A model generated the notes under the pieces. It was not told where the DNA came from. It made no database searches and saw only the letters and a list, made by a program, of their open reading frames with translations. The translations under genes and the position numbers were made by a program. 64,000 nucleotides of DNA from Candidatus Intricatilinea gracilis (GTDB lineage Bacteria > Pseudomonadota > Gammaproteobacteria > Burkholderiales > Burkholderiaceae_C): positions 191,731 through 255,730 of the forward strand of contig JADJDQ010000005.1 in assembly GCA_016702605.1 (NCBI GenBank). Direction: 5' to 3'. Every line of letters begins with the position of its first letter. The stretch's first letter is position 1. Positions 9,532 through 18,322 of this stretch are shown piece after piece.

Positions 9532-11004
9532 TCAATAGGCATCCCGGTCGAAGAGCACGAGATGCACGGTGCGGGCAATGATGTGCAAATCCATGCGCAA
9601 CGACCAGTTGCGCAGGTAGTCGATGTCGTGGTCCACACGTTGCTGCATCTTCTCGACCACCTCGGTCTCGCCGCGGCAGCCGTTCACCTGGGCCCAGCCA
9701 GTGATGCCCGGGCGCACCTTGTGGCGCACCATGTAGCGCTGGATGTGTGGTCGGTAGAACTCGTTGTGTGCCACGGCATGCGGGCGTGGCCCGACCACAC
9801 TCATGCGCCCTTGCAGCACATTGACGAACTGCGGCAACTCGTCCAGCGAGGTGCGGCGCATGAAGGCGCCGAACCGTGTGATGCGGGCGTCGCCGCGGGT
9901 GGCCTGCGCCACGTGGGCACCGTTGTCCTGTGTGGTCATCGAGCGGAACTTGTAGACCGTGATCTCGCGCCCATCCAGGCCGTTGCGGCGCTGCCTGAAG
10001 ATCACCGGGCCGGGTGAACTGAGCTTCACACCCACCGCCAGCGCCAGCATCAGGGGTGAGACGAGCAGCAGGATCAGGCTGGCCAGCACGATGTCGCTGG
10101 CGCGTTTGACCAGGGCATTGATGCCCACGAAGGGGCTGTCGAGCAAGGCGAACACCGGCATGCCGGCCATGCTGAGCATGCGGCCCTGCACCAGTTTCAC
10201 ACCCTTGAAATCGGGCACGAAGTAGATGGACGCAGTGGTGTCCTGCAAGGCCATCAGCAGGTTGCGCACCCGTTCGGCGGTGCCCAGTTGCAGGGTGATG
10301 TAGACCTCGCGCACGTGCAGGCGCTGCACACAGGCTGCAATGTCGTCGATGCCGCCGACGATGCGCGGCAGCACCTCGGGATGGGTGCGGATGTCGCGCC
10401 GATCCTCGATGTAACCGACGAAGGTCACGCCCTGTGTGCTGCGTTGCTGCAGCGCATGGCCGACCTGGGCGGCCAATTCACTGCCACCCACCACCAGTGC
10501 GGCTCGGCGCAGGTCCGGCTGCGCGGCATGGCTGCGCATCGCCGCGCGCCCGATCAGCACGGCCGCAAACTGCATCGGCGGCACCAGCACCATCCACAGG
10601 CCAAGCACCTCGGGCTCGAAGAACTTGATGCTGTCGGTCGCATAACCACACAGCGCCAGGATGGACAACACGGCCACCCAGGCCAGCAGGATGTCGACCG
10701 CCGAGCTAAAGAGTGGCTCCAGAAAGCGGCTGGTGCCCGGAAACACCAGCACCAGCACCAGGATGGACAGCAGCATCACCGGCCGGTCGAAGGGTTCGCC
10801 CAGGGCCAGTTGCACACCCAGCAGGCAAGCCACGGCGATCAGTGGTTCGAGCACAGCCGCCACGAAGACCGGCACCGACTGCGGCGCCGCACCGAACAGG
10901 CCGGCGCCACGCGCCGAAGCATCCAGCGGCCTGCCGGGCATCGACATCGACGCATCGGCGACGGCGGGCAACGGGTCAGGTGGAGGGCTCAGCGTGGATC
11001 TCAT
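9532..11004 (-). CDS. Undecaprenyl-phosphate sugar (probably glucose) phosphotransferase
   Basis: A 490-residue polyprenyl-phosphate hexose-1-phosphate transferase of the WcaJ/GumD/EpsB type, which loads the first sugar phosphate onto undecaprenyl phosphate at the inner membrane to start an exopolysaccharide repeat. Four N-terminal membrane helices (about residues 45-150) are followed by a CoA-binding-like domain (ALVVGGSELAAQVGHAL), a further membrane segment (ASDIVLASLILLLVSPLMLA) and the catalytic domain with KFRSMTT, RRTSLDELPQFVNVL and VVGPRPHAVAHN. Sugar specificity cannot be read from sequence. The EpsL-like gene follows; no other exopolysaccharide genes are in the window. Confidence 0.9.
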   Translation of the reverse strand: MRSTLSPPPDPLPAVADASMSMPGRPLDASARGAGLFGAAPQSVPVFVAAVLEPLIAVACLLGVQLALGEPFDRPVMLLSILVLVLVFPGTSRFLEPLFSSAVDILLAWVAVLSILALCGYATDSIKFFEPEVLGLWMVLVPPMQFAAVLIGRAAMRSHAAQPDLRRAALVVGGSELAAQVGHALQQRSTQGVTFVGYIEDRRDIRTHPEVLPRIVGGIDDIAACVQRLHVREVYITLQLGTAERVRNLLMALQDTTASIYFVPDFKGVKLVQGRMLSMAGMPVFALLDSPFVGINALVKRASDIVLASLILLLVSPLMLALAVGVKLSSPGPVIFRQRRNGLDGREITVYKFRSMTTQDNGAHVAQATRGDARITRFGAFMRRTSLDELPQFVNVLQGRMSVVGPRPHAVAHNEFYRPHIQRYMVRHKVRPGITGWAQVNGCRGETEVVEKMQQRVDHDIDYLRNWSLRMDLHIIARTVHLVLFDRDAY

Positions 11005-11177
11005 CAGTGGGGGAAGGGTCAGTCGGGACCTCGGGCATGCCCGGCATCAGATGTGACGCGGCCGGATTCTCGCGGCAGGTCGGCTCGTGCTGACGGCCAC
11101 ACAAGGGTTGGCCTGCGTTGCGGTGAAACATCAGTGAAGCAATACACGCGCAGGCCGGGCGGGTCGGCGCGTTCGCC

Positions 11178-13241
11178 TCAGGCAATACAGGTGCGGTTCT
11201 TGCCCGTGCGTTTGGCCTCGTACAGCGCCTCGTCGGCACGCTGCAAGGCGGCTTCGAGTGCCTCGCCCGGCCGGTAGAGTGTGACGCCGGCCGAAAAGGT
11301 GACGAAGGTCTGGCGGTTCTCGTGCATGAACAGCTCGGCTGACAGCAGCCGCTGCAGCCGGGTGAGCGCCTGCTGGGCCTCGTCGGTGGTGGTGGCCGGC
11401 AGCAGCACGACGAACTCTTCGCCGCCGTAACGTGCCAGGGTGTCGTTCGGGCGCAGCAGCTCACCGACTCGGCGCGACAGGAACTGCAGTGCCGCGTCGC
11501 CGGCCTGGTGGCCCAGGCTGTCGTTGAGCTTCTTGAAGTTGTCGATGTCCAGCAGCGCCACCGCCAGGGCATGCCCTGCCCGCTGCTGGCTGGCCTGTTC
11601 GGCTTCGAAGTGGCGCATCAGGCCGCGCCGGTTGGCGATCTGTGTGAGCGGGTCGGTCGACACCTCGTCCGACAGGCGGCGGATCTCGTCCTCGAGCGTA
11701 TGCACCCGCGCCGACAGCTCGGTCGCCAGGCGGTGTTCGTCCTCCAGCCTGCGGGTGGTGGCGCTCACCAGGCCGTGCACGGCGCGGGTTTCGTCGACCA
11801 TCTCGCGCACCACACCGGCCAGGCCCTGCAAGGTGTCGGCCTCGCCGATCACCTGAGCGTAACGACCCAGGTTGTCGCTATAGCGACCGGTGTGGGCACC
11901 CAGTTCACCGAGGTCCTGCAGCATCTTGCGGATGAGCTCGCGCAAGGCGTCGCGCGCCTGGCCACGCTCGATACGCAGCACCTTCTGGCGCTCGCGGGTG
12001 ACCCGCAACAGCTCGGACACCGACCGCACGCCACGCACCGTGAGGGCGGCACCCGCCTCGCCGCGCAACGCCTCGTGCATCACCACGGTCTGGCCGCGCA
12101 CCCAGCTGTCGTCTTCGGAGAACTCTCCCAGGCTGTCGGTCAGCTCGCCGATCAACTTGCACAACTGGTCGACGAAATGATGGCGGTGCACCAGTACCCG
12201 GCTCACTTCGCCGCAGGCCTGCGTCAGCTCATGCACCCATTCACCGGCCTGAGCGCGTGCTTCTGGCGTGCCAGCAAGTTCACGCAAGCGCCGGCTCACC
12301 TCGCCGGCACGTGTGTCGTCGCTCGGCAAGGCTGTCTGAACACTCTCGTGCAGCAAGGCCACGGCCTGCGCCAGCAAGCCAGTCGTTGCAGTCGCCGCAG
12401 GATCCTCGGTCCGCAGACGCGCTGCTGGCGAGGCCGGCAAGGCGTCGTCGATCCGTGCGGCGGCAGCGAGTTCGACGACAGCGGGTGTCGGCACGGCCAG
12501 ACCGCGCACCGCACCGGGGCTCGTCATGACCAGTGCCTCGACTCGCGGTGCAGGCGACGTGGCAGCAGTCATGCCCGCTGGTTCGTCGTCCGTCCGGCCT
12601 GCAGCTGCGGGTGCTGGATCGGCAGCGGGCGCGGGTTCGGCGCAGGGAGCGGGCTCCGCGGCGGCTGTGGGTGCGGCGGGCGCACCGGCGTCGGGCGTGT
12701 CGCCGTCCCAGCCCGCCAGCAGCTGGGTCAGGCGTTGCTGCAGCCGGTCGATGTCACTGCGCGACGAGGTCAATACACGCTGCAGGCTGTCTTTCTTGCG
12801 CCCGGTCGTCCAGAGTTTGCTGCCACGTTCGAGGTGGCGGGTCAGGCGGTCGATCAGGTCGGCCCACTGCTGGGCGTCGCGCGCCGGGCTGGAAGGCTGC
12901 GCATGCAGCAAGCGCTCGAGGGCGTCCCACTGCTGCGCGGCCAGGGCATCGGCCAAAGCGACACGCGCCGGCCCGGCAGGCATGAGGCGCGCCGACAAGG
13001 TCGCCAGGGTCTGGCGGGCGGCGGTTGGCACGGGGTCGGGCCGGTCGTCACCACCTTCTTCACGCCAGGCGCGGGCAAAGTTGGCCGGGGTAGGCTCGAG
13101 CCTTTGCATGGCGATGCGGCGCAAGGCGGCCTTGGCCAGCAGAGCCGGCGTTCGATGGTTGTCCGACGCCGCGTCGGTGGCAAGGCCGCCCGCCACGGTG
13201 GACGTCGCGGCGGGGTGAGCAGGAGCAGTCGTCTTGACCAT
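11178..13241 (-). CDS. Diguanylate cyclase (GGEEF) with coiled-coil linker
   Basis: The 687-residue soluble protein has a C-terminal GGDEF domain with active motif ARYGGEEFVVLL near residues 606-610. The inhibitory RxxD site (RPND) lies five residues before it, so it should make c-di-GMP with product feedback. Residues 1-180 are helical, 185-300 are an Ala/Pro-rich low-complexity spacer, and 330-520 are mostly helical, ending in a coiled coil (HRLATELSARVHTLEDEIRRL) that probably dimerises the cyclase. No membrane segment or recognised sensor domain is visible. It lies 47 bp downstream of the REC-GGDEF-EAL gene on the same strand, so the two are likely co-transcribed. Confidence 0.88.
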   Translation of the reverse strand: MVKTTAPAHPAATSTVAGGLATDAASDNHRTPALLAKAALRRIAMQRLEPTPANFARAWREEGGDDRPDPVPTAARQTLATLSARLMPAGPARVALADALAAQQWDALERLLHAQPSSPARDAQQWADLIDRLTRHLERGSKLWTTGRKKDSLQRVLTSSRSDIDRLQQRLTQLLAGWDGDTPDAGAPAAPTAAAEPAPCAEPAPAADPAPAAAGRTDDEPAGMTAATSPAPRVEALVMTSPGAVRGLAVPTPAVVELAAAARIDDALPASPAARLRTEDPAATATTGLLAQAVALLHESVQTALPSDDTRAGEVSRRLRELAGTPEARAQAGEWVHELTQACGEVSRVLVHRHHFVDQLCKLIGELTDSLGEFSEDDSWVRGQTVVMHEALRGEAGAALTVRGVRSVSELLRVTRERQKVLRIERGQARDALRELIRKMLQDLGELGAHTGRYSDNLGRYAQVIGEADTLQGLAGVVREMVDETRAVHGLVSATTRRLEDEHRLATELSARVHTLEDEIRRLSDEVSTDPLTQIANRRGLMRHFEAEQASQQRAGHALAVALLDIDNFKKLNDSLGHQAGDAALQFLSRRVGELLRPNDTLARYGGEEFVVLLPATTTDEAQQALTRLQRLLSAELFMHENRQTFVTFSAGVTLYRPGEALEAALQRADEALYEAKRTGKNRTCIA

Positions 13242-13288
13242 GGCATTGCGGCACAAGTCCGCCTCGGTCGATTGCGGGCAGTTCGGCT

Positions 13289-15604
13289 TCAGGCGCCCTG
13301 GGCACGTAGTGCACGCACACGCGCCGCAACATCGGCGGGTGCGAGTGTGACGGCCTCCAACCCCTCGTCATCGGCAGGCAGCTCGGATGCCACGTCGGAC
13401 ACGGTCGGCAAAGGTGTTGCGCCAGCCAGTGATATCGGCTCGCCGCTTGCCGCCTGTATGCCTTGTTCACGCTGGTGCCACCAGGCGGCAAGATCCTCGG
13501 CCGGCATGGGCCTGGCAAACAGGAACCCCTGCATCAGGTCGCAACCCAGGCCGAGCAACACGTTCATCTGCAGGACGGTCTCGACACCTTCGGCAATCAC
13601 ACGCAGCCCGAGTGACCGGGCCAGCGCAATGATGGCCGCCACCACCGCAGAGCTCTGGTCGGTATGGCCCAGATCGCGCACGAAGCTGCGGTCGATCTTG
13701 ACCTCGCGGATAGGCAGCGAGGTGAGGTAGGCCAGCGATGAATAACCGGTGCCGAAATCGTCGATCGAGATCGCCACCCCCGCCTCGTTGAGCCGGTGCA
13801 GGGCCGGAATGACCTCCTGCAGGTTCTTCATCAGCCCGGTCTCGGTGATCTCGAGTTCGATGGCGCCGTGCGGCAGACCGTTTGTCCTGGCCGCGTCCTG
13901 GATACGTTCGACCAGGTCGGTGCGCTCGAACAGGCGGGCCGGCAGGTTGACGGCCACATTGGTGACCAGGCCATGATTGGTGCGCCACAGCTGTTGCTGG
14001 TGCGTCGCCTCGCGGATGGCCCAGTCACTCATGGGCACGATCAGGCCGGTTTCCTCGGCCAGCGGGATGAAGTCACCCGGCGGCACCAGCGTGTCACCGC
14101 GGCGCCAGCGCATCAAGGCCTCGACGCCCACCATCCGGCCGGCCCGCACGTCGACCTTGGGCTGATAGAACAGCACCAGTTCGCTGCGTTCGATGGCCTT
14201 GTGCAGCGCACTTTCGAGCTCGAGTTTTTCGCGCCCCTTGCTCGCCAGGTGCGGGCGATACACCTGCAAGGCGTTGCGCCCGGCCGACTTGGCCGAATAC
14301 ATGGCCACGTCGGCATTGCGCATCAGGTCGACGACGTTGAGGCCGTCACGCGGAAACAGCGCCACCCCGACGCTGGCGGTGACGAAGTATTCGGCACCGC
14401 CCAGCAGCACGGGCACCCGCATGGCTTCGAGAATGCGCTGGGCCACACCTTCGGCATCACTTTCGTCGACCACCTCGGGCAACAACGCGACGAACTCGTC
14501 GCCGCCAAGCCGACCGACCGCCTCCAGCGAACGCGGCGCACGCGCCAGCATGGCGTCGATCGAGACCTCGCTGACCTGGTCGGAATGGCGCACACACGAG
14601 CGCAGGCGCCGACCCACCTCGACCAGCAACTCGTCGCCGGCGTGATGACCCAGGGTGTCGTTGATGCCCTTGAAGCGGTCCAGATCGATCAGCAACATGG
14701 CGCAGCGGTGTCCGCCGCGACGCGCTTGTTCGAGCGCCCGTTCGGCTCGCCACATCAGCTGGCGCCGGTTGGGCAGGCCGGTCAGTGAATCGAAGTTGGC
14801 CAGATGCTTGATCTTGTCTTCGATGAGGCGCCGGTCGGTCACGTCCTGCACGATCCCGGTGTAACCGGCGAGTGCACCGGTGTCGTCGAACTCGGGTTCG
14901 GCCTCGACGTGCAACACGCGCTGGCGGCCATCGCGCAGGCCGATCATGAGGTCGGTGTCGAGCACCGTGCTGTGGGTGGCGACCTGACGAAACAACTCAC
15001 ACACGCCGCGGCGCTGGCGTGTCGGCACCATGCGCAATACGCCGCGCAGGCTGAGGCGGTCGCGCAGCGCATGGCCCATCACGCGCAAGGCCTCGGGCGC
15101 CAGGGCCAGCCCCGACATGCCCGGGCGCCAGTCGAAACTGCCCATGCGCGCCAGATCCTGGGCACGCGCCAGCTTGGCGCGGCTGCTCAGCAGTTCGAGG
15201 TTGGTGCGTGCCGTGCGCAACAGGTAACGCAAGCGCCCGGCCAGCAGGCTCCACTGCGGCGACTTGACGAAGAAATCGGTCGCGCCCGCGCGGTACGCAC
15301 GTTCGATCGAGGCGTCGTCGTCCAGCCCGGTCAGCATCAGCACGGGCAGGAATTCCCAGTTGGGCGTTTCGCGCAGGCGCCGGCACACGGCAAAACCGTC
15401 CATGCCGGGCATCATGGCGTCGAGCACGATCAGGTCAGGCAGTCCATGTGCCAGGGCCTGCAACGCGGCCTCACCGTCGCTGGCTTCATTCACCAGAAAG
15501 CCGCGCTCGCGCAAGGCGGTGGACGTGAGCAACAGGTTCACCTCGTCGTCGTCGACGAGCAGCACCCGCGGATGAGTCAGTTCGTGATGGTCGACCCAGA
15601 GCAT
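13289..15604 (-). CDS. Response regulator with GGDEF and EAL domains
   Basis: This 771-residue protein has a receiver domain (residues 12-128; D62 phosphoacceptor in IVLDAMMPGMDG, T92, K114), a PAS-like domain (about 150-258), a GGDEF domain with intact LGGDEF at 366-371, and an EAL domain from about 475. The EAL motifs are complete: VEALMRW, EITETGL, IDDFGTGYSSL, VKIDRSF, VIAEGVET. Both c-di-GMP synthesis and breakdown are therefore possible, with phosphorylation probably setting the balance. About 20 extra residues separate the I-site-like RHSD (339-342) from GGDEF, an unusual spacing. The start lies 8 bp after the REC-HPt stop, so the genes are tightly linked. Confidence 0.9.
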   Translation of the reverse strand: MLWVDHHELTHPRVLLVDDDEVNLLLTSTALRERGFLVNEASDGEAALQALAHGLPDLIVLDAMMPGMDGFAVCRRLRETPNWEFLPVLMLTGLDDDASIERAYRAGATDFFVKSPQWSLLAGRLRYLLRTARTNLELLSSRAKLARAQDLARMGSFDWRPGMSGLALAPEALRVMGHALRDRLSLRGVLRMVPTRQRRGVCELFRQVATHSTVLDTDLMIGLRDGRQRVLHVEAEPEFDDTGALAGYTGIVQDVTDRRLIEDKIKHLANFDSLTGLPNRRQLMWRAERALEQARRGGHRCAMLLIDLDRFKGINDTLGHHAGDELLVEVGRRLRSCVRHSDQVSEVSIDAMLARAPRSLEAVGRLGGDEFVALLPEVVDESDAEGVAQRILEAMRVPVLLGGAEYFVTASVGVALFPRDGLNVVDLMRNADVAMYSAKSAGRNALQVYRPHLASKGREKLELESALHKAIERSELVLFYQPKVDVRAGRMVGVEALMRWRRGDTLVPPGDFIPLAEETGLIVPMSDWAIREATHQQQLWRTNHGLVTNVAVNLPARLFERTDLVERIQDAARTNGLPHGAIELEITETGLMKNLQEVIPALHRLNEAGVAISIDDFGTGYSSLAYLTSLPIREVKIDRSFVRDLGHTDQSSAVVAAIIALARSLGLRVIAEGVETVLQMNVLLGLGCDLMQGFLFARPMPAEDLAAWWHQREQGIQAASGEPISLAGATPLPTVSDVASELPADDEGLEAVTLAPADVAARVRALRAQGA

Positions 15605-15612
15605 GGCGGCTG

Positions 15613-17958
15613 TCAGGCGTTGGCGCCGCTTGCAGCGGCGCCCTGGTCGGCACCGGGCGTTACCCGCATGGGACCACCATCGTCGGCAAACCACTGCGGC
15701 AGCGCCGCCTGCACACGGTTGATTTCTTCGAGCAGGCGATCGACCGGTTCGGCGAGCGCCTCACCGGCAGTGACGGGTGTGGCGTCGAAGCTGGCACCGG
15801 CGCTGCGCAGGGCCGTCTCGACATCCAGACACAGGCCGGACAGTCTGAGGGCACCCACGCTGGCAGACGAGGACTTGAGCGTGTGGGCCGCATGCCGCAC
15901 TGCCGAGACGTCCTGTTGCTGGCGCGCGTTGCAAAGCTGCGTAGACAAGCGCTGTAGCGACAACTCGAAAGCTTTCATGACACGATTCAGGAGCTGATTC
16001 TGCCCGCTGGGATCGAGCGCCCGCAGTCTGTGCAAGGCTTGTTGATCGAACACTGGTATTCCTTCACCCATTCGAGACGGGGATTCAGTCGGGCCTGCAG
16101 CTGGTGCTGAGGCGCTTGTTGTCTTGTCGAGCCGCGCCGTCGCCGCGGCGCCTGGACCTGACGTCACCGTGGCCGCCTTCGTTTGTCCCGCAACCGGCGC
16201 ATCCGGCCCGTTCGGGCCCAGATCGGGCTCGGTGTCACCCGCGTCGGGCGTTGATCCCGCAGGGCGCCAGGCCAGCACTCCCTCGAGAACGAGGCGTAAA
16301 TCCTCGAGTCGGCAGGGTTTTGCCAGGTAGGCGTCGAAACCATGGTCGATGCAGCGGTCGGCGTCACCCGCCACGGCATGGGCAGTGACAGCCACCACCG
16401 GCAATGTCGCGGGCGTGCGCAGGGCAAATTGCTGCGACGGCCCCTGGCGAATCCAGCCCAGCGCCTGCAGCCCGTCCATGCCGGGCATGCGAATGTCCAT
16501 CAGCACCAGATCGGCCGGGCGTCCACACAACTCGGCCAGCCCGGCCTCGGCCGACCCGGCACATCGTGCGCGGCAGCCCAGGTGCAGCAGCATCTGGGCC
16601 ATCAGCTCCTGGTTGACCGCGTGATCGTCGATGACCAGCACGTCGGGCGGCGTTTCGATCGAGAACCTGGACACAGGCGCGGACCGCGTGGCGCGTGGCG
16701 CCAGCATCACCGAGGCGGCTCGCACACTCGACAGGCTGGGCGGCACACTGACCGGTCGGGCCACCGCCGGCAGCGGCAAACCCGCGCCGTAGGTATCGCC
16801 ACGGGCAGGCGCATCGGTGGGCCGCTTGCGTTCGACTCGTGCGACGCCCGACTGGCCGGTGATCATCGGCGCGGCCGACTCCCGCAGGGTGGACAGGCGT
16901 GACTGGTCGCGGCCGGGGGTCTGCAACTGGCACATCAGCAACTTCACCTGGCCGGTCTCGTCACACAGGGGCGAGCTGCGCGCCAGCACCCGGCGTGGCC
17001 CCTGGCGGGCGGCGAACACGAGTTGCTGCTCGACCACACCGCCCCGGGTGCTCGATTGCGCCGCGCCAGCTGCCAGATCCTGGCCGGCCGCCGCACCGAA
17101 CAGCTGCGCCAGGCCCTGTCCGCTGGCCTGCTCGGGCAACAGGCCGAACTCACGTTGGGCATGGCGATTCACCATCAGCACATTGAGCTCAATGTCGAGC
17201 AACACCAGGCTCGCCGACAAGACCGCGGCCATGGCGAGGGCCAGCTCCTGCGCCGGACTGGCGGCACCGCGGGGGTGCTGGGCCGCAGCCCCCGCGCCAG
17301 CATCGTCCACGGCCGCGCCCGTTGCGGCGCTGCGTAGCTCGCGTGCAGCGGTGGCCGAGGTCATCACCCACACAGGTGCACGCGCCGCCACCAGCCGGGC
17401 CAGCATCGTCAGCGCCGGCAAGGCGTCGGCCACCGGCGCATCGTTCAACCACCACTCGACGGCTGCAAACGGTTCACCAGCCGCATCGTGCAAGCCCACG
17501 GCCAGACACAACCGCGCCGATGGCGAATGCATCACGGCAGATTCACCCTGCGGTCCGCTTGCCGGCATACGCACCTGGGCCACCGCGGCTCGGCCGCTCG
17601 ACAACGCCAGGCCGAGTGCACCTTCGCCCTCGCGCAGCAGGTCAAGCTGGGCCAGATCGATACGTTGCACGCCGGCCTGGTCGTCACTTTCGAGCCAGGG
17701 TTGCACGAGCCCGGCGCCATCACGCCAGTCGTGGATCTGCCAGACCTGAAACCGGCTCGCCGCCAGCGGTCCGGCCAGTTGCAGGCCCAGCCAGTGCAAG
17801 GCCGCCGCCAGGCCGGGCAAACGCGGCAGGCTGCGTGACACCAGTTCGATGCGGTCCAGCCAGTTCGCCGCTGCGGCCAGATCACCTGCCGCCCGGTCGG
17901 GCACATCCGACAACTCGCCCGGGTCGGTGGTGGCAACACTCAGCGAGGTTCGATTCAT
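15613..17958 (-). CDS. Sensor-REC-HPt phosphorelay protein lacking a kinase domain
   Basis: A 781-residue soluble protein. Residues about 36-200 look GAF-like and 240-350 are a PAS domain. A complete receiver follows at 438-562, with D488 in LVLMDIRMPGMDG, T525 and K547 (AKPCRLEDL), then an Ala/Pro-rich linker, and an HPt domain at about 636-725 with H692 in AAHTLKSSSASVG. No HisKA or HATPase motifs occur between the PAS and REC domains, so it cannot autophosphorylate and must receive phosphate from another kinase. The REC-HPt order is the C-terminal half of a BarA-type hybrid kinase. It sits just upstream of a REC-GGDEF-EAL gene and divergent from a histidine kinase gene; a relay role is inferred. 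Confidence 0.82.
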   Translation of the reverse strand: MNRTSLSVATTDPGELSDVPDRAAGDLAAAANWLDRIELVSRSLPRLPGLAAALHWLGLQLAGPLAASRFQVWQIHDWRDGAGLVQPWLESDDQAGVQRIDLAQLDLLREGEGALGLALSSGRAAVAQVRMPASGPQGESAVMHSPSARLCLAVGLHDAAGEPFAAVEWWLNDAPVADALPALTMLARLVAARAPVWVMTSATAARELRSAATGAAVDDAGAGAAAQHPRGAASPAQELALAMAAVLSASLVLLDIELNVLMVNRHAQREFGLLPEQASGQGLAQLFGAAAGQDLAAGAAQSSTRGGVVEQQLVFAARQGPRRVLARSSPLCDETGQVKLLMCQLQTPGRDQSRLSTLRESAAPMITGQSGVARVERKRPTDAPARGDTYGAGLPLPAVARPVSVPPSLSSVRAASVMLAPRATRSAPVSRFSIETPPDVLVIDDHAVNQELMAQMLLHLGCRARCAGSAEAGLAELCGRPADLVLMDIRMPGMDGLQALGWIRQGPSQQFALRTPATLPVVAVTAHAVAGDADRCIDHGFDAYLAKPCRLEDLRLVLEGVLAWRPAGSTPDAGDTEPDLGPNGPDAPVAGQTKAATVTSGPGAAATARLDKTTSASAPAAGPTESPSRMGEGIPVFDQQALHRLRALDPSGQNQLLNRVMKAFELSLQRLSTQLCNARQQQDVSAVRHAAHTLKSSSASVGALRLSGLCLDVETALRSAGASFDATPVTAGEALAEPVDRLLEEINRVQAALPQWFADDGGPMRVTPGADQGAAASGANA

Positions 17959-18322
17959 GACACAGGACAGGGGCGTGAAGGCGACATCGAAAGACAACAA
18001 GCGTTGAAAGCACCGGCGGGCAGGCACTGCGTTATCGGACAGGTACCTGCCCCCTTGAGTGGCACCGCCGCAACGAACCGGTGTGTTGCCGGGCGAATCG
18101 TCGACACCAAGGTCGACACGACGGGCGTTCACACGTTTCGCACCAGAAGGTGACAGTCGCCCGCCAGCCACGTAGGTCGCGAACGCCGGCCAGCATAGTG
18201 CACACCCACACCGATGCGGAAGCGACACCCTCGACTGCACGGCATCAGGCTGTTGCAAGACGCAAGCAGGGGGGGCGGCGCAAGCACCGGGCACGGGCAT
18301 CTTGCGTCCCTAGAATGCCCTG
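17959..18322. promoter_or_regulatory. 364-bp divergent intergenic region between REC-HPt and histidine kinase genes
   Basis: No gene is recognised here. It must contain both promoters of the divergent signalling genes. TAGAAT at 18311-18316 resembles a -10 element but lies only 7 bp before the kinase ATG and has no matching -35, so it is not assigned. Confidence 0.4.

Noticed and set aside
13289..15604. EAL domain as catalytically dead
   Set aside because: All main phosphodiesterase motifs (EAL, EITE, IDDFGTG, KID, AEGVE) are intact.
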